DNA from: Chromatiales bacterium | GTDB taxonomy: Bacteria; Pseudomonadota; Gammaproteobacteria; SZUA-152 | Direction of reading: 5' to 3' | DNA length: 62,290 bases | Assembly: GCA_026982475.1 (NCBI GenBank) | Contig: JALSHB010000130.1 | Location: 1 to 62,290 of the forward strand | Part shown: positions 10,608 through 19,964 of the stretch, piece after piece | Position numbering within the stretch: the first letter of the stretch is position 1 | How the letters are laid out: the number at the start of each line of letters is the position of its first letter | Translations under genes and position numbers: made by a program | The notes under the pieces: model-generated | What the model saw: only the letters and a program-made list of their open reading frames with translations | Databases searched by the model: none | Told to the model about the DNA's origin: nothing

Positions 10608-11471
10608 ATGATGGTACGCCGCCTGCACCTGCTGCTTCTCTGCCTGCTCCTGTCCCCGGCGGCACTGGCCGAGACCTCCCTGTGGCAGGTGCGCGACGGC
10701 GAGCGGACGATGTACCTCGGCGGCACCGTGCATGTGCTGGCCGCGGCCGACTACCCCCTGCCGGCGGCCTTCGACCGGGCCTACGCGCAGGCCGACCGGG
10801 TGGTATTCGAGACCGACATGCAGGCCATCAACAGCCCCGCCTTCCAGCTGCAGATGATGCAGCGGCTGACCTACGACGACGGCCGCGGCCTCAGGGACGA
10901 ACTGGGCACGCGGGCCTACGACGCCCTGCAGGCCTACAGCCGCAAGCGCAACCTGCCCATGGCCATGCTCGAACGGTTCCGCCCGGCGATGGTGAGCCTG
11001 GTCATCGTCATGACCGAGTTGGAACGCCTCGGCATCAACGGCACCGGCGTCGACGAACACTTCCACCGCCGCGCGCGGGCCGACGGCAAGCCCGTGGGGC
11101 AGCTCGAAACGCCCCAGGCGCAGCTGGAATTCATCGCCGGCATGGGGCGGGGCGAGGAAGACGCACTGATCCTCAACAGCCTGCGCGATGCCGAACAGGT
11201 GGCGACAATGATGAGCAGAATGAAGGCCGCGTGGCGCAGCGGCGACCTTGCACAGCTGGAGAAGGTGGGCCTGGAGCCCATGCGCCGAGACTATCCGGGC
11301 CTGTACGAGAATCTGCTGGTGAAACGCAACCAGGCCTGGCTGGGCAGGCTCGAAGGGATGCTCAAGAATGCCGGCACCGAACTGGTGCTGGTGGGCGCGA
11401 TGCACCTGGTGGGGCATGAAGGCCTGCTGGAACAGCTGCGTACCCGGGGTTATGAAATCATTCAGCAGTAG
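10608..11471 (+). CDS. Secreted TraB/GumN-family protein
   Basis: 287 aa with a cleavable signal peptide (LLLLCLLLSPAALAE, cleavage near residue 21). The TraB/GumN pattern is present: two metal-binding-type motifs GGTVHVL (near residue 38) and VGAMHLVG near the C terminus, plus an acidic FETD. The family is related to Tiki/PrgY proteases, and its bacterial substrates are unknown. It sits between yrbG and kdsD but shows no known part in LPS assembly. Confidence 0.8.
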   Translation: MMVRRLHLLLLCLLLSPAALAETSLWQVRDGERTMYLGGTVHVLAAADYPLPAAFDRAYAQADRVVFETDMQAINSPAFQLQMMQRLTYDDGRGLRDELGTRAYDALQAYSRKRNLPMAMLERFRPAMVSLVIVMTELERLGINGTGVDEHFHRRARADGKPVGQLETPQAQLEFIAGMGRGEEDALILNSLRDAEQVATMMSRMKAAWRSGDLAQLEKVGLEPMRRDYPGLYENLLVKRNQAWLGRLEGMLKNAGTELVLVGAMHLVGHEGLLEQLRTRGYEIIQQ

Positions 11472-11472
11472 A

Positions 11473-11643
11473 ATCACCACAGAGGCACGGGGGACACAGG
11501 GAAAAACACAATCCGTCATTGCGGACGACGCGTAGATCCGGAGTCCAGCGGCCCAATCCAAGCCACTGGATTCCAGCCTTCTCCGCAATAGCGCCTTTTT
11601 TACAGGCCCTTCTCTGTGCCTCTGTGGCACAAACCTGTGGCAC
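11473..11643. repeat. Nested dispersed palindromes between the TraB-like gene and kdsD
   Basis: The outer arms TCACCACAGAGGCAC and GTGCCTCTGTGGCAC are a further copy of the family seen at 783 and 29884. They enclose a second, different palindrome bounded by CGTCATTGCGGA and TCCGCAATAG, with inner arms GGAGTCCAG and CTGGATTCC. One element has apparently inserted into another. Confidence 0.7.
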
Positions 11644-11693
11644 AAATAACAACGGCAACACACGACCAGTAACAGACAGGCAGAACCACCGCC

Positions 11694-12668
11694 ATGAACG
11701 ATACCCAGATACAACAGCTGGCGCGCGCCGTCATCGACACCGAGGCCGCCGCCGTTTCGGCCCTGCGCGAACGCATCGGCACCGCATTCCTGCACGCCTG
11801 CCGCTTCATGTACGACTGCCACGGCCGCATCGTGGTGCTGGGCATGGGCAAGTCCGGGCACATCGGCGAAAAGATCGCCGCCACCCTGGCCAGCACCGGC
11901 AGCCCGGCCTTCTTCGTCCACCCCGGCGAGGCCAGCCACGGCGACATGGGCATGATCACCGACGAGGATGTGGTGCTGGCGCTGTCCAACTCCGGCGAGA
12001 CCACCGAGATCGTCACCATCCTGCCGCTCATCAAGCGCCTCGGCGTGCCGCTCATCGCCCTCACCGGCAAGCCCGATTCCACCCTCGCCCGCGCCGCCGA
12101 CGCGCACATCGACGTCAGCGTGGAGAAAGAGGCCTGCCCGCTGGGCCTGGCCCCCACCGCCAGCACCACCGCCACCCTGGCGATGGGCGACGCCCTGGCC
12201 GTGGCGCTGCTGGAACGGCGCAACTTCACCGCCGACGACTTCGCCCTCTCCCACCCCGGCGGCCAGCTGGGCCGGCGCCTGCTGCTGCACGTCGACGACA
12301 TCATGCACGCCGGCGAACGCACCCCGCGCGTGGCCGAGGACGCCAGCCTCAGCGAGGCCCTGCTGGAGATGACCGCCAAGGGCCTGGGCATGACCGCCAT
12401 CGTCGACAACGAAGAGCGCGTCGCCGGCATCTTCACCGACGGCGACCTGCGCCGGGTGCTGGATCACGGCGAGGTCAACGTGCGCGAGATGCGCGTGGCG
12501 GAAGTCATGACCCGTGACTGCCTGACCGTCAACAGCGGCCTGCTGGCGGTGGAGGTGCTGCACCTGATGGAACAGCACAAGATCAACGCCCTGCTGGTGG
12601 TGGACGGCAACGGCAAGCTGGTCGGCGCGCTCAACATGCATGATCTGCTGCGCGCGGGTGTGGTGTAA
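11694..12668 (+). CDS. kdsD: D-arabinose 5-phosphate isomerase KdsD
   Basis: Interconverts ribulose 5-phosphate and arabinose 5-phosphate for Kdo synthesis. The 324-aa protein has an N-terminal SIS domain (GMGKSGHIGEKIAATLAS, FVHPGEASHGD) followed by two CBS domains in the C-terminal third, the layout of KdsD/GutQ. The position next to kdsC and the lpt genes favours KdsD over GutQ. Confidence 0.95.
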   Translation: MNDTQIQQLARAVIDTEAAAVSALRERIGTAFLHACRFMYDCHGRIVVLGMGKSGHIGEKIAATLASTGSPAFFVHPGEASHGDMGMITDEDVVLALSNSGETTEIVTILPLIKRLGVPLIALTGKPDSTLARAADAHIDVSVEKEACPLGLAPTASTTATLAMGDALAVALLERRNFTADDFALSHPGGQLGRRLLLHVDDIMHAGERTPRVAEDASLSEALLEMTAKGLGMTAIVDNEERVAGIFTDGDLRRVLDHGEVNVREMRVAEVMTRDCLTVNSGLLAVEVLHLMEQHKINALLVVDGNGKLVGALNMHDLLRAGVV

Positions 12669-12688
12669 TTGTTCCATGGGGCATTTTT

Positions 12689-12755
12689 GTGGGAGCGGCT
12701 TCAGCCGCGATGCCGCCGTGATACCCAGGCATTTCGCGGCTGAAGCCGCTCCCAC
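12689..12755. repeat. REP-type palindrome between kdsD and kdsC
   Basis: A perfect 22-bp inverted repeat, 12689-12710 against 12734-12755, with core GGGAGCGGCTTCAGCCGC. It is the only sizeable gap inside the otherwise tight Kdo/Lpt operon and could make differential mRNA ends. Confidence 0.85.
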
Positions 12756-12803
12756 CGTGCAAACGGTTTGATTGCTCCGCTTCAGGGAATCAAGGAACCC
12801 ATC

Positions 12804-13328
12804 ATGAAAGACATTCTGCAAAAGGCCTCACAGGTCGAACTGGTGATCTTCGACGTCGACGGCGTGCTCACCGACGGCGGCCTGTTCTTCGGCGACGACG
12901 GCCAGGAATACAAGGCCTTCCACTCCCGTGACGGCCACGGCATGAAGATGCTGCGCGCCAGCGGCGTGGAAGTCGCCATCATCACCGGCCGCACCTCGCA
13001 GGTGGTCGGGCACCGCATGGCCAACCTCGGCATCGAACACGTCTATCAGGGCAAGCAGGAAAAGCTGCCGGCCTTCGAGGCGCTGATCACCAAACTGCAA
13101 CTGACGCCGGAACAGGTGGCCTACGTGGGCGACGACGTGGTGGATCTGCCCATCATGCTGCGCGTCGGCCTCGCCGTGGCCGTCGCCGACGCCCACCCGC
13201 TGGTGCTGAAACACGCCCACTGGCAGACGCCCCACGGCGGCGGCCGCGGCGCGGCGCGCGATGTCTGCGAGCTGATCATGGAGGCCCGCGGCACCCTGGA
13301 CGCACAGATGCGGCCGTTCCTGCAATAA
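12804..13328 (+). CDS. kdsC: 3-deoxy-D-manno-octulosonate 8-phosphate phosphatase KdsC
   Basis: HAD-superfamily phosphatase of 174 aa. It has the motif I DVDGVLTDGG (nucleophile Asp17, Asp19), the Thr motif IITGR and the Asp motif GDDVVDLP, with no cap domain, as in the tetrameric KdsC class. The start MKDILQKA is preceded by AAGGA, and an in-frame upstream ATG at 12768 lacks family similarity. It releases Kdo for lipid A and inner-core synthesis. Confidence 0.95.
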   Translation: MKDILQKASQVELVIFDVDGVLTDGGLFFGDDGQEYKAFHSRDGHGMKMLRASGVEVAIITGRTSQVVGHRMANLGIEHVYQGKQEKLPAFEALITKLQLTPEQVAYVGDDVVDLPIMLRVGLAVAVADAHPLVLKHAHWQTPHGGGRGAARDVCELIMEARGTLDAQMRPFLQ

Positions 13329-13358
13329 CGCCCCGGCGACGGATGAAACCGGGCTGCC

Positions 13359-13937
13359 ATGTGGCGTAAACTCACCCTCCCGCTGGTGGTCGCGGCGCTG
13401 GCCTGGCTCAGCGCCGAGTGGCTGTGGACGCAGGAAGCCGAGACGCCCCCCCCGGCGCCGCTGGCCGGCGTGGAGACGCCCGACGCCTTCATGGAAGGGG
13501 TGGTGATGCGCGCCATGGACGACCAGGGGCAGCCGCGCTACGAGATGCGCGCGGCGCGCGCGGTGCATTTCGCCCGTGGCGACCGCACCGACTTCGACGC
13601 CCCCTTCCTCACCTTCTTCCGTCCCGACGGCGGACTGTGGACGCTGGCGGCGGAGCGCGGCGAGGCCAGCGGCGGCGACCGCGACATCCTGCTCAGCGGC
13701 GAAGTGCTGATGCGCCGCCCGCGCGACCCGGCCCGGCCAGCGGGGCCGGCGGAGGTGGAGGTCCTCACCCGCGAGCTGCGCATCCTCAGCGCGCGGGAAT
13801 ACGCCGAGACCGACCAGCCCACCACCATCGTGCACGCCTACGGCCGCGTCGATGCCGTGGGCATGAAGGTCTGGTTCAAACAGGAGCGCCTGCAACTGCT
13901 ATCCCGAGTGCATGGAATCTATGAAACGACACACTGA
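13359..13937 (+). CDS. lptC: LPS export protein LptC
   Basis: 192-aa bitopic protein with a single N-terminal membrane anchor (LPLVVAALAWLSAEWLW) and a periplasmic beta-jellyroll rich in alternating strands. It bridges the LptB2FG transporter to LptA. It ends 17 bases inside lptA, a typical lptC-lptA overlap. Confidence 0.9.
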   Translation: MWRKLTLPLVVAALAWLSAEWLWTQEAETPPPAPLAGVETPDAFMEGVVMRAMDDQGQPRYEMRAARAVHFARGDRTDFDAPFLTFFRPDGGLWTLAAERGEASGGDRDILLSGEVLMRRPRDPARPAGPAEVEVLTRELRILSAREYAETDQPTTIVHAYGRVDAVGMKVWFKQERLQLLSRVHGIYETTH

Positions 13938-14442
13938 CATCGGCGCCGCCCTGTGCCTGCTGCTCGGCGCCTTGCTGACCGCCGCCGTGACCGCCGCCGA
14001 GACACAGCGCCAACCCGTCACCATCGAGGCCGACAGCGCCGTGTTCGACGAGCGCCAGGGCCAGAGCATCTACAGCGGCCATGTGGTCATCACCCAGGGC
14101 GGGATGCAGATCCGCGCCGACGAGGTCACGGTCTACCTTGCGGACGAGAAGCTGAAGCGCATCGTCGCCCGCGGCGAGCCGGTGCGCTTCCGCCAACAGC
14201 GCGAGGGGGAAAAGGAGATCCTCGGCGAGGCGCGGCGGCTGGACTACCTCGCCGACGAGGAACGCCTGCTGCTGCAGGACCAGGCCTGGCTCACCCAGGG
14301 CGGCAACCGCTTCAGTGGCCAGCGCATCGAGTACGACATGCCGCGCGAACGCGTCACCGCGGCACAGGGCGAAGACGGCAGTCAGCGGGTCCGGGTGACC
14401 ATCCAGCCCAAGGCCGGATCACCCCGCGACGATCGCCCCTGA
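13921..14442 (+). CDS. lptA: Periplasmic LPS transport protein LptA
   Basis: 173 aa with a signal peptide (CLLLGALLTAAVTAAE) and the OstA-type fold pattern: VTIEADSAVFDERQGQSIYS, then repeated beta strands including QIRADEVTVYL. It forms the periplasmic LPS bridge. The start MKRHTD was chosen because it gives the signal peptide directly; an ATG three codons upstream (13912) is also in frame. Confidence 0.92.
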   Translation: MKRHTDIGAALCLLLGALLTAAVTAAETQRQPVTIEADSAVFDERQGQSIYSGHVVITQGGMQIRADEVTVYLADEKLKRIVARGEPVRFRQQREGEKEILGEARRLDYLADEERLLLQDQAWLTQGGNRFSGQRIEYDMPRERVTAAQGEDGSQRVRVTIQPKAGSPRDDRP

Positions 14443-14448
14443 ACCGCC

Positions 14449-15198
14449 ATGAATCATCCGTCGACAAGCCCGGCCAGCGGCCTGGTGGTGAAAGAACTGG
14501 CCAAGCGCTATGGCGCGCGGCAGGTGGTGAAATCGGTCTCGCTGAAGGTCGAGCGCGGCGAGGTGGTGGGCCTGCTGGGTCCCAACGGCGCCGGCAAGAC
14601 CACCAGCTTCTACATGATCGTGGGGCTGGTCAGGGCCGACCAGGGGCAGATCCTGCTCGACGGCCAGGACATCACCCCCTATCCCCTGCATGCCCGCGCC
14701 CGCCTCGGCGTCGGCTATCTGCCGCAGGAGGCCTCGGTGTTCCGCAAGCTGAGCGTGGCCGACAACCTGCTCGCCATCCTGCAGACCCGCCGCGACCTCG
14801 ACCCACAACAGCAGCAGGCCAGGCTGGAGGCGCTGCTGCAGGAGTTCAGCATCACCCACATCCGCGACTCGCTGGGCATGAGCCTCTCCGGCGGCGAGCG
14901 GCGGCGGGTGGAGATCGCCCGCGCCCTGGCCACCGAGCCCGCCTTCATCCTCCTCGACGAACCCTTCGCCGGCGTCGACCCCATCTCGGTGCTGGATATC
15001 CAGAAGATCATCCACCACCTCATCGAGCGCGGCATCGGCGTGCTGATCACCGACCACAATGTGCGCGAGACCCTGGGAATCTGCGCGCGCGCCTACATAA
15101 TGAGTGAAGGCGAGGTGATCGCACAGGGCGCGCCAGAGGCGATCCTCCAGCACCGCCAGGTGCGCGAGGTGTATCTGGGCGAAGACTTCCGGCTGTGA
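14449..15198 (+). CDS. lptB: LPS export ABC transporter ATPase LptB
   Basis: 249-aa ABC ATPase. Walker A is GPNGAGKTT, the signature is [15 protein letters not shown], Walker B runs into DEPFAGVDP, and the switch histidine lies in ITDHNVRET. It starts six bases after lptA. LptB2FG energises LPS extraction from the inner membrane; lptF and lptG are not in this window. Confidence 0.96.
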   Translation: MNHPSTSPASGLVVKELAKRYGARQVVKSVSLKVERGEVVGLLGPNGAGKTTSFYMIVGLVRADQGQILLDGQDITPYPLHARARLGVGYLPQEASVFRKLSVADNLLAILQTRRDLDPQQQQARLEALLQEFSITHIRDSLGMSLSGGERRRVEIARALATEPAFILLDEPFAGVDPISVLDIQKIIHHLIERGIGVLITDHNVRETLGICARAYIMSEGEVIAQGAPEAILQHRQVREVYLGEDFRL

Positions 15199-15299
15199 AC
15201 CCGCGCCCTCAACAATTGCGCCGCACAGCCGTTTTTACTAGCAACACGCCACTATTGGGGTAGAATCAAAACAAACCCCGGGGAAAACCAACGCAGTCG

Positions 15300-16793
15300 A
15301 TGAAACAAACCCTCCAGCTCAAGCTTGGCCAGCAACTCACCATGACGCCGCAGTTGCAGCAGGCCATTCGCTTGTTGCAGCTTTCCACGCTGGAACTGCA
15401 GACCGAAATCCAGGAAGCCCTCGAATCCAACCCCATGCTGGAAGTGGTGGAAGAAGGCGAGGGCGAAACGGCCAGCGAGGGCACGTCCCCCGCGGCCGGC
15501 GAATCCGCCGTGGAAGACGGCGCCCGCGAGGACGGCGCGACGCCGCCGGAAGACGCCAGCGAGCGCGCCGCCGACAGCCCCAGCGAGGACATGCCCAACG
15601 ACCTCCCCGTGGACAGCGACTGGGAAGACACCTACGAGAGCTACACCCCCGTCACCCGCGGCGCGCAGGACGGCGACTTCAGCGACTTCGAACAGCCCGC
15701 CAGCCAGGGCGAGAGCCTGCAGGATCACCTGCAATGGCAGCTCAACCTCACCCCCTTCAACGACACCGACCGCCTCATCGCCACCAGCATCGTCGACGCC
15801 ATCGACGACGACGGCTATTTCACCAGCAGCTGCGAGGAGATCCACCAGTCGCTGCAGGACGAACTGGACATCGAGCTGGACGAAGTGGAGGCGGTGCTCA
15901 ACCGGGTACAGGATTTCGACCCCCCCGGCGTGGCGGCGCGCAGCCTGCAGGAGAGCATGCTGCTGCAATTGCGCTACTACGACGCCGACACCCCCTGGCT
16001 GGCGGAGGCGCGGCTGATGGTCGACGAGCACTTCAACCTGCTCGCCAAGCGTGACTTCCACACCCTGAAACGGCGCATGAAGCTGCCGGAAAGCGATCTG
16101 CAACAGGTCATTCAGCTGATCCAGACCCTCAACCCGCGCCCCGGCGGGCAGATCGCCTCCACGCCACCGGAATACATCATCCCCGACGTGTTCGTGAAGA
16201 AGGTCAAGGGCCAGTGGCGGGTGGAGCTGAATCCGGACATCGCGCCGAAGATCGCCATCAACAGCCTCTACGCCGGCATGGCCAGACAGAACGGCAGCAA
16301 GGACGCCGCCTTCCTGAAAAACAGCCTGCAGGAGGCGCGCTGGTTCCTGAAAAGCCTGCGTTCACGCAACGAGACCCTGCTCAAGGTGTCCAACTGTATC
16401 GTCGAACGCCAGCGCGGCTTTTTCGAGTATGGCGAAGAGGCCATGAAACCCATGGTGATGCACGATATCGCCGAGATCGTGGAGATGCACGAATCCACCA
16501 TCTCCCGCGTCACCACCAAGAAATACATGCACACCCCGCGGGGCATTTTTGAGCTGAAATACTTCTTCTCCAGTCATGTGGGCACGGCCAGCGGCGGCGA
16601 ATGCTCCGCCACCGCGATCCGCGCGCTCCTGAAGAAGCTCATCGCCGCGGAAAACCCGAGCAAGCCGCTCAGCGACAACAAGCTGGCCCAGCTGCTCGGC
16701 GAACAGGGCATCAACGTGGCCCGGCGTACGGTCGCCAAATACCGAGAGGCCATGTCCATTGCACCGTCCAACGAACGCAAGCGCCTTACCTGA
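15300..16793 (+). CDS. rpoN: RNA polymerase sigma-54 factor RpoN
   Basis: 497 aa. Region I is the Gln/Leu-rich N terminus ([19 protein letters not shown]) contacted by enhancer-binding proteins. Region II is a very acidic linker (about residues 44-120). Region III includes the core-binding domain, the HTH and the RpoN box [10 protein letters not shown] near residues 478-487. The position after lptB and before hpf and ptsN is the standard gammaproteobacterial order. Confidence 0.97.
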   Translation: MKQTLQLKLGQQLTMTPQLQQAIRLLQLSTLELQTEIQEALESNPMLEVVEEGEGETASEGTSPAAGESAVEDGAREDGATPPEDASERAADSPSEDMPNDLPVDSDWEDTYESYTPVTRGAQDGDFSDFEQPASQGESLQDHLQWQLNLTPFNDTDRLIATSIVDAIDDDGYFTSSCEEIHQSLQDELDIELDEVEAVLNRVQDFDPPGVAARSLQESMLLQLRYYDADTPWLAEARLMVDEHFNLLAKRDFHTLKRRMKLPESDLQQVIQLIQTLNPRPGGQIASTPPEYIIPDVFVKKVKGQWRVELNPDIAPKIAINSLYAGMARQNGSKDAAFLKNSLQEARWFLKSLRSRNETLLKVSNCIVERQRGFFEYGEEAMKPMVMHDIAEIVEMHESTISRVTTKKYMHTPRGIFELKYFFSSHVGTASGGECSATAIRALLKKLIAAENPSKPLSDNKLAQLLGEQGINVARRTVAKYREAMSIAPSNERKRLT

Positions 16794-16866
16794 TGCGCCG
16801 AGTTGGATCAGCGGAAAATCCGGGACCCCGCCGGACATTCCAAACACGCAACCAAAGGAGTCCACT

Positions 16867-17199
16867 ATGCAAATCGACGTTACCGGTCAACATCTCGATG
16901 TTACCCCCGCACTCCGTGACTACATCACGGGCAAGCTGGAGCGTCTGGAGCGACATTTCGACAAGGTAACCAACGTGCACGCCGTACTCAGCGTTGAAAA
17001 ACAGCGCCAGAAGGCCGAGGCCACCATCAACGCCAACGGCGCCAGCCTGCATGCCAACGCCGAAGACGGGGACATGTATGCCGCCATCGATGCCCTGGTC
17101 GACAAGCTGGACCGGCAGATCAAGAAGCACAAGGAAAAGATCACCAACCATCACCGCAGCGCCGGCTCGCTGAAAAAGGCGCCGCTGGCGGAAGACTAG
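16867..17199 (+). CDS. hpf: Short ribosome hibernation promoting factor (HPF/YfiA family)
   Basis: 110-aa S30AE-domain protein (MQIDVTGQHLDVTPALRDYI, KLDRQIKKHKEK). Short HPF blocks the decoding centre and supports 100S dimers together with RMF. The start is fixed by a strong AAAGGAG at 16854-16860. Confidence 0.93.
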   Translation: MQIDVTGQHLDVTPALRDYITGKLERLERHFDKVTNVHAVLSVEKQRQKAEATINANGASLHANAEDGDMYAAIDALVDKLDRQIKKHKEKITNHHRSAGSLKKAPLAED

Positions 17200-17212
17200 G
17201 CCGGCGCCGAAC

Positions 17213-17243
17213 GGCCCTGCATGGCGGCCCGCCATGCAGGGCC
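17213..17243. promoter_or_regulatory. Strong hairpin between hpf and ptsN
   Basis: The arms 17213-17227 and 17229-17243 are perfectly complementary (GGCCCTGCATGGCGG). A realistic fold is 14 bp closing a three-base loop. No T-run follows, so it is not a classical terminator. It could be a processing or attenuation structure separating hpf from ptsN expression. Confidence 0.6.
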
Positions 17244-17274
17244 CCCACCTCTACTTTCAAGCAATCTACAGACC

Positions 17275-17739
17275 ATGCAACTTGCAGACATATTGACCCC
17301 CGAGCGCGTTGTCGGCCATGTCCGGGCCGGCAGCAAGAAGCGCGCCCTGGAAACCCTCAGCGAGATCCTCGCCGAACACTCCAACCTCAACGTCCCGGCC
17401 ATCGACATCTTCGACAGCCTGCTGGCGCGGGAACGCCTGGGCACCACCGCCATCGACCATGGCGTCGCCATCCCCCATGGGCGGATAAAGGCCTCCAATG
17501 AGACCCTCGGCGCCTTCGTGCAGCTGGAAAAGGGCATCGACTGCGACGCCATGGACCGACAGGCGGTACAACTGCTGTTCGCCCTGCTGGTACCGGAACA
17601 GTCCACCGAGGAACACCTGCAGCTACTGGCGCGGCTGGCCAAGATGTTCAGCGACGCCGAACTGCGCGAACGGCTGCGCACGGCGCCGGACAGCCAGAGC
17701 CTGTACGACCTGCTGCTGGAGTGGGACCGGCAACATTGA
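17275..17739 (+). CDS. ptsN: Nitrogen regulatory PTS protein EIIA-Ntr
   Basis: 154-aa EIIA of the fructose/nitrogen type, with phospho-acceptor His68 in VAIPHGR. It is a regulatory, not transport, component: in its family, phosphorylation state tunes K+ transport, RpoE and sigma-54-related functions. It lies directly upstream of hprK. Confidence 0.94.
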   Translation: MQLADILTPERVVGHVRAGSKKRALETLSEILAEHSNLNVPAIDIFDSLLARERLGTTAIDHGVAIPHGRIKASNETLGAFVQLEKGIDCDAMDRQAVQLLFALLVPEQSTEEHLQLLARLAKMFSDAELRERLRTAPDSQSLYDLLLEWDRQH

Positions 17740-18686
17740 ACACCCGCCTTCCCACGGTCGACGCCCTGGTTCAGTCGCGCGGGCAACATCTGCAACTGCA
17801 ATGGCTGGCCGGCCGTGAAGGCGTCGACCGCGCCCTGGGCAATTCCCCCCAGACGCCGGGCCGGGCGCTGGTGGGCTTCCTCAACCTGATCCACCCCAAC
17901 CGGCTGCAGATCATCAGCCAGCACGAGATCGATTACCTCGACGCCCTGGAGGCCCCGGCGCGCCAGGCGCTGATCCGCGAACTGCTGGCGGCAAAGCCGG
18001 CGGTGATCATCATCGCCGAGGGCCTGACGCCACCGGCGGACCTGCTGCGCGAGGCCGAGGCCACGCAGACGCCGCTGATGTCCTCCACGCTGGGCAGCAT
18101 CAAGCTGATCGGCTGCCTGCGCCACTATCTCGGCGACGAACTGGCGGAAAAGGCTGTCCTGCACGGCGTGTTCATGGAGGTCAACGGCCTTGGCGTGCTC
18201 ATCACCGGCGAGAGCGGCATCGGCAAGAGCGAGCTGGCACTGGAGCTGATCACGCGCAATCACCGCCTGATCGCCGACGATGCCCCCGAATTCTCCCGCG
18301 TTGGCCCGGAGGCCGTGCGCGGACGCTGCCCACAGGTGCTGCAGGACTTCCTCGAGGTACGCGGCCTCGGCCTGCTCGACGTGCGCGCCATGTACGGCGA
18401 CAGCGCCATCAAGCAGACCAAGGACCTGGGACTCATCGTGCGCCTGCAGCGCATGGCGGCCGAAGACCTGCCCAACCTCGACCGGGTGCACGGCAGCCAC
18501 CAGGAGCAGCGCATCCTCGATGTCGACATCCCCCAGGTGAGCATCCCGGTGGCCCCCGGCCGCAACCTGGCGGTGCTGGTGGAGGCGGCGGCGCGCAATC
18601 ACATTTTGCGCCGCAAGGGGTACAATGCACCGCAAGCGTTCATCGACCGTCAGCACGAACTGCTGCAGCAAAAAACACCAACATGA
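17721..18686 (+). CDS. hprK: HPr kinase/phosphorylase HprK
   Basis: 321 aa from GTG 17721. A shorter version from TTG 17736, overlapping the ptsN TGA, is equally plausible. The C-terminal kinase domain has Walker A GESGIGKSE (about 163-171), the family-specific LHGVFMEVNG and HRLIADDAPEF, and the HPrK signature region EVRGLGLLDVRAMYG. It phosphorylates and dephosphorylates Ser46 of HPr; the HPr encoded at 19961 has this serine. Proteobacterial HprK sits in regulatory PTS clusters such as this one. Confidence 0.93.
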   Translation: MGPATLNTRLPTVDALVQSRGQHLQLQWLAGREGVDRALGNSPQTPGRALVGFLNLIHPNRLQIISQHEIDYLDALEAPARQALIRELLAAKPAVIIIAEGLTPPADLLREAEATQTPLMSSTLGSIKLIGCLRHYLGDELAEKAVLHGVFMEVNGLGVLITGESGIGKSELALELITRNHRLIADDAPEFSRVGPEAVRGRCPQVLQDFLEVRGLGLLDVRAMYGDSAIKQTKDLGLIVRLQRMAAEDLPNLDRVHGSHQEQRILDVDIPQVSIPVAPGRNLAVLVEAAARNHILRRKGYNAPQAFIDRQHELLQQKTPT

Positions 18687-19543
18687 AACTCATCGTCATC
18701 AGCGGCGCCTCCGGCTCGGGCAAGACCACCGCGCTGCACGTGTTGGAAGACCTGGACTACTACTGCATCGACAACCTGCCGGTGGGCCTGCTGCCGGCCT
18801 TCGCGGAGAAGATGCGCCTGCTGCCGGAAGGCTTCCGGGAGCGCGTCGCGGTGGGCATCGACGCGCGCAACCCGGCCTCCGATCTGCAAAGCTTTGCGCA
18901 GATCCTCGAACAGCTGAAGTCCACCGGCGTGGACTGCCAGATCCTCTACCTGGACGCCGACGACGCCATCCTGCTGAAGCGCTTCAGCGAAACCCGCCGC
19001 AAGCACCCGCTGAGCGACAAACAGCGTCCGCTGGCCGACGCCATCCAGGCCGAGCGCGTGCTGCTGGCGCCCATCGCCGACCGCGCCGACCTCTACATCG
19101 ACACCTCGCGCAGCAACATCCACCAGCTGCGCGACCTGATTCGTTCACGCCTCGGGGCCCAGCAGCAGTCCACCCTGTCGATCCTGTTCCTGTCCTTCGG
19201 CTTCAAGCATGGCGTGCCCATGGATGCCGACTATGTGTTCGACGCCCGCTGCCTGCCCAACCCGCACTGGGAGCCCAAACTGCGCGCCCAGACCGGGCGC
19301 GACGCCGAAGTCGCGGCGTTCCTCCAGGGGCAGGAGCGGGTCGAACGCTTCGTCACCCAGGTGGGCGAGTTCCTGCACAACTGGATCCCCTGCTTCGAGG
19401 CGGACAACCGCAACTACCTGACCATCGCCATCGGCTGCACCGGCGGCCAGCACCGCTCGGTGTATCTGGTGGAACGCCTGGGGCAGGAATTTCGTCAACA
19501 GTTTGAGAACGTACTGATCCGCCACCGGGAGCTGGCGGAATGA
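18683..19543 (+). CDS. rapZ: RNase adapter / nucleotide-binding protein RapZ
   Basis: 286 aa with N-terminal Walker A GASGSGKTTALHVLEDL and the highly conserved C-terminal RNA-binding part containing FKHGVPMDADYVFDARCLPNP and CTGGQHRSVYLVERL. In E. coli RapZ delivers the sRNA GlmZ to RNase E to control GlmS. The ATG overlaps the hprK stop (ATGA). Confidence 0.95.
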   Translation: MKLIVISGASGSGKTTALHVLEDLDYYCIDNLPVGLLPAFAEKMRLLPEGFRERVAVGIDARNPASDLQSFAQILEQLKSTGVDCQILYLDADDAILLKRFSETRRKHPLSDKQRPLADAIQAERVLLAPIADRADLYIDTSRSNIHQLRDLIRSRLGAQQQSTLSILFLSFGFKHGVPMDADYVFDARCLPNPHWEPKLRAQTGRDAEVAAFLQGQERVERFVTQVGEFLHNWIPCFEADNRNYLTIAIGCTGGQHRSVYLVERLGQEFRQQFENVLIRHRELAE

Positions 19544-19562
19544 TGTCGGAGGTTCGCAGATC

Positions 19563-19964
19563 ATGACCATCGGCGTACTGCTGGTCAGCCACGGCGCCCT
19601 CGGCGAGGTGATGCTGGACATCGCGGTAAAGACCCTCAGCGTCTGCCCGCTAGCCACCCGCGCCCTCGGCGTGCCCTTCGATTCCGATCCCGAGGCCATG
19701 CAGCACACCGCCCTGAACATGCTGCGCGAGCTGGACAGTGGCGACGGCGTGCTGGTGCTCACCGACATGTTCGGCGCCACCCCCAGCAATGTCGCCTGCA
19801 CCCTGGCCCGGCAGGACAACGTGCTGGTGGTGGCCGGGCTCAACCTGCCCATGCTGCTCAAGGTCTTCAACTACCCGCAGCTGGCGCTGCGCGAGCTGGC
19901 GCAGCGCGCCGTGGAAGGCGGGCGCCAGGGGGTGATGCTGTCGTCGCCGGAGAAGTGCCCATGA
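19563..19964 (+). CDS. Mannose-family PTS EIIA domain protein
   Basis: 133-aa single EIIA-Man domain with phospho-acceptor His10 (LLVSHGALG) and LVLTDMFGATPSN. No EIIB, C or D partners are here, so it is likely a regulatory phosphate acceptor of the PTS-Ntr circuit. It overlaps the HPr gene by four bases (ATGA). Confidence 0.9.
   Translation: MTIGVLLVSHGALGEVMLDIAVKTLSVCPLATRALGVPFDSDPEAMQHTALNMLRELDSGDGVLVLTDMFGATPSNVACTLARQDNVLVVAGLNLPMLLKVFNYPQLALRELAQRAVEGGRQGVMLSSPEKCP

Noticed and set aside
10575..12821. 748-codon minus-strand open frame across the TraB-like gene and kdsD
   Set aside because: Shadow of two real plus-strand genes and the repeats between them; low-complexity His/Gln/Gly composition.
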